From assembly GCA_023136735.1 (NCBI GenBank), contig JAGLQQ010000120.1:1-15465 (forward strand): 15,465 bases of DNA, in the 5' to 3' direction. Within the stretch, counting starts at the first letter, position 1. The number at the start of each line of letters is the position of its first letter. A program made the translations under genes and the position numbers. The stretch is from Candidatus Omnitrophota bacterium. Lineage in GTDB: Bacteria; Omnitrophota; Gorgyraeia; B26-G9. Shown piece by piece: positions 6,998-15,367 of the stretch. The notes under the pieces are model-generated. The model had not been told where the DNA came from, ran no database searches, and saw only the letters and a program-made list of their open reading frames with translations.

Positions 6998-7695
6998 TAC
7001 CAGTTAAGTAATCTAACCTCAATATCATCAGCTCCTTTAAGTAAGGCCTTGAATTCATAGATATCACCAACCATATTTTTGCCTCGATAATGGTAAGGAT
7101 ACACTATACTGGGTTTAAACTCAAGCACTGCGGAAGCAGCCTGTTTTACACTCATGGTATAGGGCAAGTTCATACAAATAAAAGCATAATCAATTTTCCT
7201 AAGTGCTCTCATTTCAGGAATATCCTCAGTATCTCCGGAAATATACACTCTGTTTGCATTTGTGTTAATAAGATATCCATTGCCTCTTCCCTTGGGATGG
7301 AACTGCAATCTTTTTTTTGTTAAGTTATACATAGGGATCGCAAAAATAGTAATACTACCAAAGGTTTTAGCTTCATCATTATTAAGCGCTTGTCCATACC
7401 CCAGAATATCAATCACCGCTTGAGGACCGACAATAATCGTTTTTGGGCCCTTTAGCGCATCCACAACCTGTTTATTTAAATGATCATGATGAATATCGGT
7501 TACCAAAATAAAATCAGGGGCAGCAAAAGCCCTGTACAATTGCGCATCCTCAACAGGATCCACAAAAAAAGTAAAATCTCCAATCTGCATTACAAAGCTA
7601 GCATGATTTACAGGACTAACAATAAAGCCTTCCGCAAAAACCTCCAGGCAAAACATCTTTAACATTAAAACAATCAGAATAACTGCTTTTTTCAT
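6994..7695 (-). CDS. Secreted metallo-beta-lactamase-fold hydrolase (UlaG-like)
   Basis: A 233-residue protein with an N-terminal signal peptide (hydrophobic 4-20, likely cut after VFA21) and a complete metallo-beta-lactamase fold, so it acts in the periplasm or outside. Metal-site residues: DIHHDH (67-72), in which Asp67 replaces the first His of HxHxDH; His133 before the GRGNGYLI strand; Asp155 in ISGDTED; and His202 in YPYHYRG. The MNLPYTMSVKQAA stretch (175-187) is typical of this subfamily of metal-dependent hydrolases, whose substrates are mostly unknown. ATG at 7695 has GGTGA nearby. It is the only intact gene in the 6.4-9.25 kb stretch. Its stop overlaps the next frame's TTG, suggesting an old operon. 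Substrate cannot be read from the sequence. Confidence 0.85.
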   Translation of the reverse strand: MKKAVILIVLMLKMFCLEVFAEGFIVSPVNHASFVMQIGDFTFFVDPVEDAQLYRAFAAPDFILVTDIHHDHLNKQVVDALKGPKTIIVGPQAVIDILGYGQALNNDEAKTFGSITIFAIPMYNLTKKRLQFHPKGRGNGYLINTNANRVYISGDTEDIPEMRALRKIDYAFICMNLPYTMSVKQAASAVLEFKPSIVYPYHYRGKNMVGDIYEFKALLKGADDIEVRLLNWY

Positions 7696-7726
7696 TTTTC
7701 ACCCGTCTTACTTATAGAATATTGCA

Positions 7727-8332
7727 TCAATCGTAATTTATAATATTCAACTCATCTACCCATACCAGCTCACATGAATGCCCTCCGGTATCATTACGAG
7801 TTAAAGAACTGCTCCACCGCCACCCGTCAACAGCTAAAACTTTAACAAGTTTGCCTTTAAATTCCACAATATCTCCCCTTTTAACACTTCTTTTACTGTT
7901 TCATCGGCAGGAATTATATGCATATTTGCACTATGCATTTCTATTTCTCTGTGAGGAATAGGGAATTCCCTTGTTCTCCACCAGTACCCTCGGTTTTTCT
8001 GCCAAATTTTTATTGTTTTTAAAACAGTCTCATCTGACATATTCCCCCAGCCTAATGCCATATCAACTGGAAATAAATCTGCTTCACGGCCTCTATTATA
8101 ATTTTTCCTTGATAAAACTTTTGCCTTTAAACTAAACTCCGCAAGCGGAGTTATTTTATAATCCTTAAATTTAAAACTCTCAGCATTGCGTATACGCTCC
8201 TGCCGGGGGGTCTTCTTTTGCTTTGACTCCTGGACCTAATTTTACACTGCTATTTTTAGGAAAAAAATATAGCAAAACAAATAAGGCTACTAAAATATAG
8301 TTCAGATTTTTCATTGTTCGTAAAATTGACAT
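7727..8332 (-). pseudogene. Membrane-anchored protein of unknown function, broken by two frameshifts
   Basis: Only a 75-codon middle part (8061-7834) shows as a single open frame with a start. Reading across two lesions restores about 201 residues: MKNLNYILVALFVLLYFFPK (anchor; ATG at 8332 or 8314), KLGPGVKAKEDP, then after one surplus C in the C6 run (8205-8210) RQERIRNAESFKFKDYKITPL, VLSRKNYNRGREADLFPVD, MALGWGNMSDETVL, IPHREIEMHSANMHIIPAD, and after a missing base near 7875-7888 KRGDIVEFKGKLVKVL, DGWRWSSSLTRNDTGG and CELVWVDEL, ending at TGA 7727. The block order (GPGV, SRKNY..GRE, WG.MSD, SANMHLIP, GDIV..GKL, WRSSLTR.DTG) matches a conserved family of unknown function I recognise from other bacteria. 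The two shifts cancel, so both ends share a frame. Homopolymer slippage fits decay or sequencing error. Confidence 0.75.
8135..8152. repeat. Perfect 18-base palindrome inside the broken anchored-protein gene
   Basis: AACTCCGC-AA-GCGGAGTT is an exact inverted repeat with 8-bp arms in an AT-rich setting. It falls within the reading frame (ITPLAEF on the minus strand). It may be a small dispersed palindrome or a chance codon pattern. Confidence 0.6.
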
Positions 8333-8365
8333 CTTGAAATTAACTCTCACACGCTGCTTTTTCTA

Positions 8366-8743
8366 CTAATTTGTTATTCTCTTCATATCCAGCACAAAAA
8401 GATATAGCGCTGTAAAGATTGAAACAGCACAGATCAAAGCACCAATGATCTGTATTGCCTTTCCAAGACCACCGCCAAATAATATCGGCAAAGCCAAACC
8501 TACGCAAGTTATAAAGGAGAATCTCCTGCTCCATCGCGAAGTATTCAGTGACTTGACCAGCATCACCTGAGCACACCCAAGGATAATCAAAGCCGGACAA
8601 GATAGAATCAACTGCATACCGCAAAGCTTATACCAAAGAAGGCTTTTATTTAACGAGGAGTAAATCATCATCGACCACAAAACAACCAGTATAAATGATA
8701 CAGTGAGAGTTAGTTCTGATTATTTTTTATTAAAATTTAGCAT
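8366..8743 (-). pseudogene. Small multi-pass membrane protein with an early in-frame stop
   Basis: The frame encodes three to four hydrophobic segments: LTVSFILVVLWSMMIY, LCGMQLILSCPALIILGC, an RRFSFITCVGLALPILFGG stretch, and GALICAVSIFTALYLFVL before DMKRITN. It stays open without a start back to TAA at 8720-8722. In the same frame just beyond that stop lies ATG at 8743 with MLNFNKK, so one codon change (for example CAA to TAA) would explain the break. TTG at 8680 would omit the first membrane span and has no ribosome binding site. It follows the poly-G-containing membrane gene by 34 bases and precedes the anchored protein gene. Family not recognised. An overlapping frame ending at 8340 is probably a shadow, though its last residues could be an extended tail. 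Confidence 0.5.
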
Positions 8744-8777
8744 ATAAATCGGTTGCTCATCAAAAACAGAATATGTA

Positions 8778-9252
8778 CTAAAATAAAGCAATATCATTAT
8801 TAAACAGGAATACCACAGCAACACCCCCCCCAAAAAATACATATAAGCCATAGTACTTTTATCAATAGCGGGCTCCTAAGATTCCCTTTCAATGCCCCTG
8901 GGCACTTAATAATCATTTCTGCTCCGCCCTTAAAAACAAGCCAATACGTCCCTACTACCCACAAAGAAAATATTGATATATACCATAATAGCACAAAAGG
9001 ATTGCCGTCTTGAGGCCTGAAATAGTGAGCTATATTACTCACCCCACCGGTAACAATACCAATCCCCATTATTATCCATGGGATATTGAACCAAAAAAAA
9101 TAATGCTGAAATAATTTCTCATAATCATTAGACAACTCTGGGTTTTGCTTAATATACCCTTTAGCTTTATCTTTAAAAATAAGAAAGTTAATACTAGTGA
9201 ACAAAATAGCAATCACCCAGAAATTTTGCGCTATTAAAGTAAACGGCTCCAT
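8778..9252 (-). pseudogene. Four-span membrane protein frameshifted at a G8 tract
   Basis: ATG at 9252 follows AGAGGA by about seven bases, a good ribosome site. The product has hydrophobic spans near residues 10-26, 53-72, 88-107 and 130-150, with FNIPWIIMGIG, YFRPQDGNPFVL, WVVGTYWLVFKGGAEM and RSPLLIKVLWL. I recognise this as a conserved membrane family of unknown function. As written the frame ends at 8800 with the unnatural tail GGCCCGIPV. Removing one G from the G8 run (8824-8831) gives a hydrophobic end GGVAVVFLFNNDIALF and TAG at 8778, as expected for the family's last span. Either a decay lesion, a slipped-strand phase-variable switch, or a sequencing error. It is the first gene downstream of addB, 75 bases away. 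Confidence 0.65.
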
Positions 9253-9281
9253 ACTAAATTCCTCTTTTAACCATACCCATT

Positions 9282-9287
9282 ATTATA
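9282..9287 (-). promoter_or_regulatory. Possible -10 box upstream of the four-span membrane protein
   Basis: TATAAT lies about 30 bases before the ATG at 9252, in the 75-base gap after addB. No good -35 is seen at 16-18 bases (TATGAA/TTATGA only) and no terminator separates it from addB, so the downstream genes might be read from this site, from addA's promoter, or both. Confidence 0.3.
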
Positions 9288-9327
9288 GATCATTTATAGA
9301 ACAATTCATAATACAGACTTTTTTCAC

Positions 9328-12159
9328 TCACCTGCAAACACCTAAAAAAGGACAATACCCGCATGCCTCATCAGATTCATCTGCCACAAACGGCACATTC
9401 AGGGCATGCATTTCATCTATTATAAACGAGAGCATATCAAGGCACAAGCTCATTATCTGGTCTTTATGCTCATAGTCTCTTGCCTTTGGAAACTGCTCTA
9501 TTTTTAAAGTACGCAAATTATATAATGCTGCTGTTATTATTTTCTGAGGGTATTGTGCCTGGACACAGTACAAATACAGCGGCAACTGAAATGATTTAAT
9601 TGCTTTTTTAATAACCAAACGGCTAGGATTATCAACTGCTTTTTGCAAAGACTTTATTCCTGCAGGCACCAAATCACTACTCCCTGTTTTATAGTCGAGA
9701 ACGACAATGTTCTCTTGATTCTTGCGATCAATACGGTCTATCCGGCACAGGAAGTTTATAGAACGATTTTTGAGCTTAATTTCTCTTTCAATATTCTTTT
9801 CGAGTGCCTCAATAGTCTCTATTTTACGATCCGGATTATCTGCCTCATTAGCAAGAAAGCGCTTCAAGCGATATTTTAAAATTTGTTCTATCATAAATGC
9901 ATCTGATTTCATCCGTTTTGAAAATGTTTTTTTAAAACGACACTCAAACTCATTAATAAATTTTTCTATAAATACAGGACTAATCGCGGGTGTTTTATTT
10001 ATAAACTTCATGAACATATCTTCGAGAAGTTCATGGACAAAAGTACCCACCTCTCTACTTTCAAGCTCATCAAGCATATCCTCTTTTTCACTTAAGCCAA
10101 GAATATACTTATAATAAAACTGCAATGGACATTTCAAGTAAACATTTATACTAGAAGCTGAGAACCTAATCTTTTTTAAAACCTCTTCAACTTTTTTGTC
10201 TTTTTGCATTGAACCAATTTTATGCATAACTTCGCATTTGAATACCGCGCGAGGCACCAATTCTGCAAACATATGTTTTAAAGACTTTTCCTTTTCCCAA
10301 ACAAGTTCTTCAATAAAACGGCTTTTCTGCATATCAGGAGAGTCATTGTAAATAAGGTGAACATTTTTAGCGGCGTTAATAAGTCGCATAAACTGATAAC
10401 GCTGTATTATTTCCTCTTCTTCTAAGCGATCAAGTCCAAGACTTATCATAACAGAACGCGGAACAAGCGGCTCATTGGCACTCAAACGAGGCAGAACTGA
10501 CTCGTTTACATCCATGATAATAACATTATCAAAACTCAAAGCACGTGTCTCAAAAAGCCCAAGAATCTGCAACCCCTTTAATGGCATACCTGAGAATGCT
10601 ACCTTTTCTGATTTTAAAAACTCATCAAATATTTTAAATATATCCAGAGAAAGAAATCTTTCTTCTTCAAGATTTTTATTCTTAAATTCATCACAGAGAT
10701 TAAATGTCTTCTGTATAATCTTTATATTAAGCGGATATTTACTCATATCGCTATTTGAAGCCAGCATCTCAAGAAATCTCTCCATCACTTGAGCAAAGTC
10801 TCCAAATGAAGATAACTCTTGCCATGCATAAAAAGCAGATTGATGAAGTCTCAAAAGCACCTTTTCCAGATCATCTCTACTCACATGCAAATTCATATTT
10901 TTTAACTGCTCTAGGGTCAGATCAAATAAACGATCAAGATTTTGCACCGCAGATAAACTAATAAATAAACTCCCTCCCACATCTGATTCTTCCATGCCTG
11001 ATAGGATTTCCTCTATCTTATGTACAAGCACACGGGTAATAACCGGTTCACCTAGTACCCTTAAGTTTTTAATTAAAGGATGTCTAATGACCGCCAGATA
11101 GTCCCTATTGTAATATGTTTCTTTCTTTCTTGTCTTCTGTGCTCTTGAGATAGCATCAAACAAACTATACACAGTACTGCGCTTGAGAGGATAGCCCATA
11201 GACACATTAAAATCAGCTACACATGATGAAATCTGCGATAATAAAGGAATCACCGTATCAGGCTGAGGCAGTACTATAACAGTACTATTATGTACTGCTT
11301 TTGTCTGCCCTAGCACTTCTCTTACTATTCCAACTTGAGAATGAGTGTCAAAGCCCGCATATAATTTTATATTGGGTAACTCGCGAGTAAACTCTTCAGG
11401 TTCTATCGCATGAGCGAAAAAAACTGATAATTCTTCAAACTTTGGCCATCTACTCTTGTCTTTCTGAAAAAATAATGTTGCTTTATCTTGATCATAGTAG
11501 TTTTTAATTATCTCTTTTTCAGTTGAATGCAAGTCAAAGAAGTTACAGAATAAAATCTGCTCAAATTCAGCAAGCTCTACATCTTTTACTTTTTCAGCAG
11601 CCATTAGATAAATCAAGCCTCTTGAATATTTATCAATCTGCTTCATTTTTTTATGGTAGAGCTCACGTATTAATACAATATTTTCAAGAAGTCTATTGAT
11701 CGATTCCGGAACTTCATAGCCTATTTCCGCGTTTTTCTCTATATTGTGCAAACGCTCAGATGATATATTTTGCAAGTCCAGTTGATCAATGAAGGACATG
11801 ATTTCTCTTGCCCATGGCAAGAATTCAGAGAATCTATTGCGTGATTTTAATATTTCAGGCACTTTATGTTTTGCAATATCATACACTGTATATGCTGCCT
11901 CTAATTCCGGTATCCTGGCTATATCTTTATCCTTTTCCACAAGATAACGCATAAACTCATCAATAGAGAAAAACACAGGTGGAATAAAGCTTTTTCCAAA
12001 CCTCTTAGCTAGAGCTTTTTTAAGAAACAAAGCCGGACGTTTCCCCCCGAAAACAATCGCTAATGAGCTCAAATCACTACCCTTTTCTTTAACACTCACA
12101 AAGTCTGCAATTTTTTCTATAAAATCATCACTAAAATTATATGTTATTATTCTGCTCAT
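9328..12159 (-). CDS. addB: AddB-type subunit: inactive helicase core with iron-sulfur PD-(D/E)XK nuclease
   Basis: A 943-residue partner of the adjacent AddA in processing double-strand DNA ends for recombination. The N-terminal two-thirds has a UvrD-like layout without a Walker A (IVFGGKRPALFLKKAL at 35-50 in its place); FETRALSFDNVIIMDVNE (536-553) is the motif V-like region. The C-terminal nuclease (about 665-943) has His709 (FVHELLED), Asp808 (RIDRID), Asp822 and Lys824 (LDYKTG). The iron-sulfur staple is complete: Cys677 (KCPLQFYY) with Cys933, Cys936 and Cys942 in CGYCPFLGVC, the CxxCx5C spacing of AddB. ATG at 12159 has CAGGAAG upstream and lies 27 bases after addA, so the two are co-transcribed. 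A non-ATPase AddB is usual in several lineages and does not mean loss of function. Confidence 0.88.
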   Translation of the reverse strand: MSRIITYNFSDDFIEKIADFVSVKEKGSDLSSLAIVFGGKRPALFLKKALAKRFGKSFIPPVFFSIDEFMRYLVEKDKDIARIPELEAAYTVYDIAKHKVPEILKSRNRFSEFLPWAREIMSFIDQLDLQNISSERLHNIEKNAEIGYEVPESINRLLENIVLIRELYHKKMKQIDKYSRGLIYLMAAEKVKDVELAEFEQILFCNFFDLHSTEKEIIKNYYDQDKATLFFQKDKSRWPKFEELSVFFAHAIEPEEFTRELPNIKLYAGFDTHSQVGIVREVLGQTKAVHNSTVIVLPQPDTVIPLLSQISSCVADFNVSMGYPLKRSTVYSLFDAISRAQKTRKKETYYNRDYLAVIRHPLIKNLRVLGEPVITRVLVHKIEEILSGMEESDVGGSLFISLSAVQNLDRLFDLTLEQLKNMNLHVSRDDLEKVLLRLHQSAFYAWQELSSFGDFAQVMERFLEMLASNSDMSKYPLNIKIIQKTFNLCDEFKNKNLEEERFLSLDIFKIFDEFLKSEKVAFSGMPLKGLQILGLFETRALSFDNVIIMDVNESVLPRLSANEPLVPRSVMISLGLDRLEEEEIIQRYQFMRLINAAKNVHLIYNDSPDMQKSRFIEELVWEKEKSLKHMFAELVPRAVFKCEVMHKIGSMQKDKKVEEVLKKIRFSASSINVYLKCPLQFYYKYILGLSEKEDMLDELESREVGTFVHELLEDMFMKFINKTPAISPVFIEKFINEFECRFKKTFSKRMKSDAFMIEQILKYRLKRFLANEADNPDRKIETIEALEKNIEREIKLKNRSINFLCRIDRIDRKNQENIVVLDYKTGSSDLVPAGIKSLQKAVDNPSRLVIKKAIKSFQLPLYLYCVQAQYPQKIITAALYNLRTLKIEQFPKARDYEHKDQIMSLCLDMLSFIIDEMHALNVPFVADESDEACGYCPFLGVCR

Positions 12160-12186
12160 TTTTTGCTTCCTGAATAAACTTTCCCT

Positions 12187-15100
12187 TTATATCTCTACAA
12201 CTTTCACTTGATCCATATATAACAGATATCCTTGAACATTTTTTTCAGGATATACATCCTGCACTATATGCATATATTCCCGCACCTGTTTGACATGATC
12301 CTCTTTGCCCTCCTGCGAACTTTTAAAATCTAAGACAAGGGCCTCATTGTCTCTTATCACTAAGCGGTCAATGCGAAAGGTACGGCCATACTTATCAACA
12401 AATTCTTTTTCTTTGTAAATCTTAGCCTTGGAATCGCAAAAGAAAAATCGCTTTGTATTTTTTGATGAAATTATTTCCTCAACCTTAGCTATATAGCCCT
12501 CTGCACCTTCAACTCCTGGATACCGGTTATTCATTACAGCTCTTATGATTTTTAAGCACTCAGACGGTTTTTGGTCATTTAGGTTATTCACCTGCCCCAG
12601 TATTACATGCAGCATCTCACCTCTTTTAATGCTTTTCCTGTTAATTATTTCTGAGCCCTGAGGAAATTCTTCTTTTAAAGCAGATACCCAGTCCTTATAT
12701 TGAGGCATACTTATATGTAATTGTCTAAACTCATGACCTGTATCATTTTCGCTATATTTTATCTGCTTACCCATCTCTGTAATACCAACAGGTATTAATA
12801 ATAAAGCCGGATTATTATCTTTTTTAGCATTACTTGAGACAAAGATGTAGAGTTCACATTCAGCGCGAGTAAATGTTACATATATTACATTCAGTTCATC
12901 AATAAATGCCCTCACATATTCACGCCTGTAAATATCGCGTATGTGGGGTGAAAACTTAGCGTACTTACTATCCAAACGCAATAAACCGAATTTTCCCTTT
13001 GGTTGTTTTTCATAAACCACATATGGAGCTTTAGACCGATTTGAACGTGTACCATTAATATTCATATCGAGAAATGGAACCAGAACAACTGGAAAGCCTA
13101 GCCCCTTCGCCTTATGTATAGTCATAACCTTTACAGCATTTTGATCAGAAAAATTAACATAAAAATGCTTTTCTCCAATTGTATCAATGGATTCAAGAAA
13201 GAAAGTAATATCAGAGTTTTCCTCTTCAAGCTTCATAGATAGCTCTAAAAGATGCATAAAAAAACCTTGCAGATTCCCAAAGTTTTTAAAAACTGAAAAT
13301 TTATAAAAGATACTGACTAATAACTCATATAATGACACAAACCCAACACTTTTAAAAAAATTAGCCATAAACTCATCCCAGATATCCGGGAACTGTTTTC
13401 TAAATGCACGATATAAATAACCGGTAGTCTTTGCCTCTTTTCGGTTAAACTCAAAAATAAAATCGCTAACTTTTTGCCTTTCCATTAAAGCCGCAGTTGT
13501 AAAAATATCACCGAGGATAAACGCGCTAAAAGCGATATCATCTATCGGGGAGTTCAGGAATTTCAAAAAAGCAATAATCTCCTGAATCAAAGGGTTGTTC
13601 ATGATATTAAGTGTACGCTCTGATTCTACGTTAATCTTCTCACTCGATAGCCAGCCTGTAACAAGCTCTATCTCTTTATTACTGCGGCATAAAATAGCGA
13701 TGGATTTCAAAGGAAATCTTTCTATCAAAGATCTCATTGTGTCGATTAAACGCAATCTGATTAACTCTTCACCTTCCTCCTTGTCCTCATATTCGATGTT
13801 TTCAACCTTTACATATCCGTTAAGCTTATTCGGCCCCTCAGACTGTTTAGAGCCTGAGAATACATTTAAAATCTCCTGTATTTGCTCTTGAGTTAAAGTC
13901 CGCAACGCATCTTTTGCTTTCTCCTGCTGCGCGCCTAGAAATAGTTTGAGATTTGACATTGAGAAGATCTGGTTATTAAATTGCACTATTTCTTTTTGAG
14001 AACGATAATTAGTTCTAAGCGATGTCTTATCATTAATATTGAACTGATTAAAATCAGTCTTAATATCATCGAAAAGCTTCACATCCCCGCCACGAAAGCG
14101 GTAGATAGCCTGTTTTTTATCACCAACATAGAACAATGAACCCCCGGAAGACAGAGCATCCTCAATCATTAGAAACAAGTTATTCCACTGCAGTTTATTT
14201 GTATCCTGGAATTCATCAATAAGATAATGTCTGAACCTGCTCGCAAGGCGATAATAAAGCTCAGGCACACTGAGTTCTGATTCTTCGAATAAAATACTTG
14301 ATTGCTTGTTCAGTTCCTCCATAAACACTACATCCTCTTTTTGTGCATACTCACGAAAAATGTCATAAACTCTTTCAAAGATATCTATATAACAGTTAAA
14401 TAATGACAACGCTTCCTTTTCGCTTAAATCAATAATATACTTGCGAAAATCACTCCATAATCCTACGATTTCAGGTGTGGCGTTATACCCTTTATTCATC
14501 GGCAATGTATCGCTTAGAAAGGCTTTCTTATCTAAATCCGCTATATTAAATCCTCGAGTGTTATTGCTAATAAAATTTCTTAAAGTTCTATTTAAAAAAG
14601 TTTTATTCATTCCCTCAGGATTTGCATTATTGATTTGATGAAGTATTTCCAATATCTTCTGTTTTAGGATAATAAGCTCTTTGCTCTGTACCGGAAATTT
14701 TTCAAATCTCCCCCCATAAATATTAACTTTTTGAAACATATCTCTTAAAATTTCTAATACATTATTTTTCGGAAACCAACCTGTACGATTTTCAAGAAAC
14801 AAATATTGATTCAGGAAATTCTCAAATATATCCTTTATAACCTCATCATCTGCCGCTTGATCAATACATTTATCAAGTGCATAGGACACATATGATGAAT
14901 AGTCCTCTTTGATTCTGAAATTAGCGGATAATTTTAATTCAGAAGCGCATCCTGAAAGAATCACATTAATGAACTTGTCAATATTCTTCACCTGGAAAAA
15001 ATTATAGTGATATATTATATAGTCAATTATAGCAAAAGCTTCTTTTCCTGCCGTTTCTTCACTCAGGCCTACAGCATTTAAAAAATCTCGTTTTTCTTGG

Positions 15101-15351
15101 GGATTAGAAAAAGCATTTAGAGCAATTTTTTTTAACTGCTCTAATATCCTCTCCCTCATTTCACGCGTTGCTTTCAGGGTAAAAGTGATTGCCAGGATAC
15201 TTCTAAGTGGTATCTGATCCGCTTTTAACCTCGGATTCATTAAAAGTTGTATAAAGCGTTTTGCCAATTCATAAGTTTTTCCAGAACCGGCTGATGCTTC
15301 GACGATTTTCACCTCAGGGAATGTTAAATTAGAAGTATTCAATTGATTCAT
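12187..15351 (-). CDS. addA: AddA-type UvrD-family helicase-nuclease
   Basis: A 1054-residue ATP-dependent 3'-5' helicase with a C-terminal nuclease. Motif I is EASAGSGKTYELAKRF (18-33); Ia TFTLKATREM (56-65, with Leu in place of the usual Asn); II LIDEFQDT (377-384); III FYVGDKKQAIYRFRGGD (407-423); IV LRTNYRS (445-451); V VKVMTIHKAKGLGFPVV (740-756); VI VIYVTFTRAE (822-831). The nuclease has His915, Asp995 (FRIDRL), Asp1008 and Lys1010 (LDFKSS), then QVREY. All expected catalytic residues are present, so with AddB the complex has two potentially active nucleases, as in Firmicutes AddAB. ATG at 15351 has no Shine-Dalgarno; instead a -10 box lies seven bases upstream. Gene order addA-addB is the reverse of Bacillus. 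Confidence 0.92.
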   Translation of the reverse strand: MNQLNTSNLTFPEVKIVEASAGSGKTYELAKRFIQLLMNPRLKADQIPLRSILAITFTLKATREMRERILEQLKKIALNAFSNPQEKRDFLNAVGLSEETAGKEAFAIIDYIIYHYNFFQVKNIDKFINVILSGCASELKLSANFRIKEDYSSYVSYALDKCIDQAADDEVIKDIFENFLNQYLFLENRTGWFPKNNVLEILRDMFQKVNIYGGRFEKFPVQSKELIILKQKILEILHQINNANPEGMNKTFLNRTLRNFISNNTRGFNIADLDKKAFLSDTLPMNKGYNATPEIVGLWSDFRKYIIDLSEKEALSLFNCYIDIFERVYDIFREYAQKEDVVFMEELNKQSSILFEESELSVPELYYRLASRFRHYLIDEFQDTNKLQWNNLFLMIEDALSSGGSLFYVGDKKQAIYRFRGGDVKLFDDIKTDFNQFNINDKTSLRTNYRSQKEIVQFNNQIFSMSNLKLFLGAQQEKAKDALRTLTQEQIQEILNVFSGSKQSEGPNKLNGYVKVENIEYEDKEEGEELIRLRLIDTMRSLIERFPLKSIAILCRSNKEIELVTGWLSSEKINVESERTLNIMNNPLIQEIIAFLKFLNSPIDDIAFSAFILGDIFTTAALMERQKVSDFIFEFNRKEAKTTGYLYRAFRKQFPDIWDEFMANFFKSVGFVSLYELLVSIFYKFSVFKNFGNLQGFFMHLLELSMKLEEENSDITFFLESIDTIGEKHFYVNFSDQNAVKVMTIHKAKGLGFPVVLVPFLDMNINGTRSNRSKAPYVVYEKQPKGKFGLLRLDSKYAKFSPHIRDIYRREYVRAFIDELNVIYVTFTRAECELYIFVSSNAKKDNNPALLLIPVGITEMGKQIKYSENDTGHEFRQLHISMPQYKDWVSALKEEFPQGSEIINRKSIKRGEMLHVILGQVNNLNDQKPSECLKIIRAVMNNRYPGVEGAEGYIAKVEEIISSKNTKRFFFCDSKAKIYKEKEFVDKYGRTFRIDRLVIRDNEALVLDFKSSQEGKEDHVKQVREYMHIVQDVYPEKNVQGYLLYMDQVKVVEI

Positions 15352-15358
15352 AAAAATT

Positions 15359-15367
15359 ATTATATCA
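15359..15367 (-). promoter_or_regulatory. Extended -10 promoter giving a leaderless or near-leaderless addA transcript
   Basis: TGATATAAT is a perfect extended -10 (TGnTATAAT). Only seven bases (AATTTTT) separate it from the addA ATG, so transcription should begin at or within a base or two of the start codon. No convincing -35 is seen (CTGGTC at 17 bases). The lack of a Shine-Dalgarno before addA fits. Confidence 0.6.

Noticed and set aside
8340..8624. A 94-codon minus-strand frame overlapping the multi-pass membrane gene
   Set aside because: Its residues show no membrane or domain pattern, while the overlapping frame has clear hydrophobic spans. Only its last few codons might be a frameshifted tail.
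9253..9327. Rho-independent terminator after addB
   Set aside because: No stable stem followed by a T-run was found in the 75-base gap.
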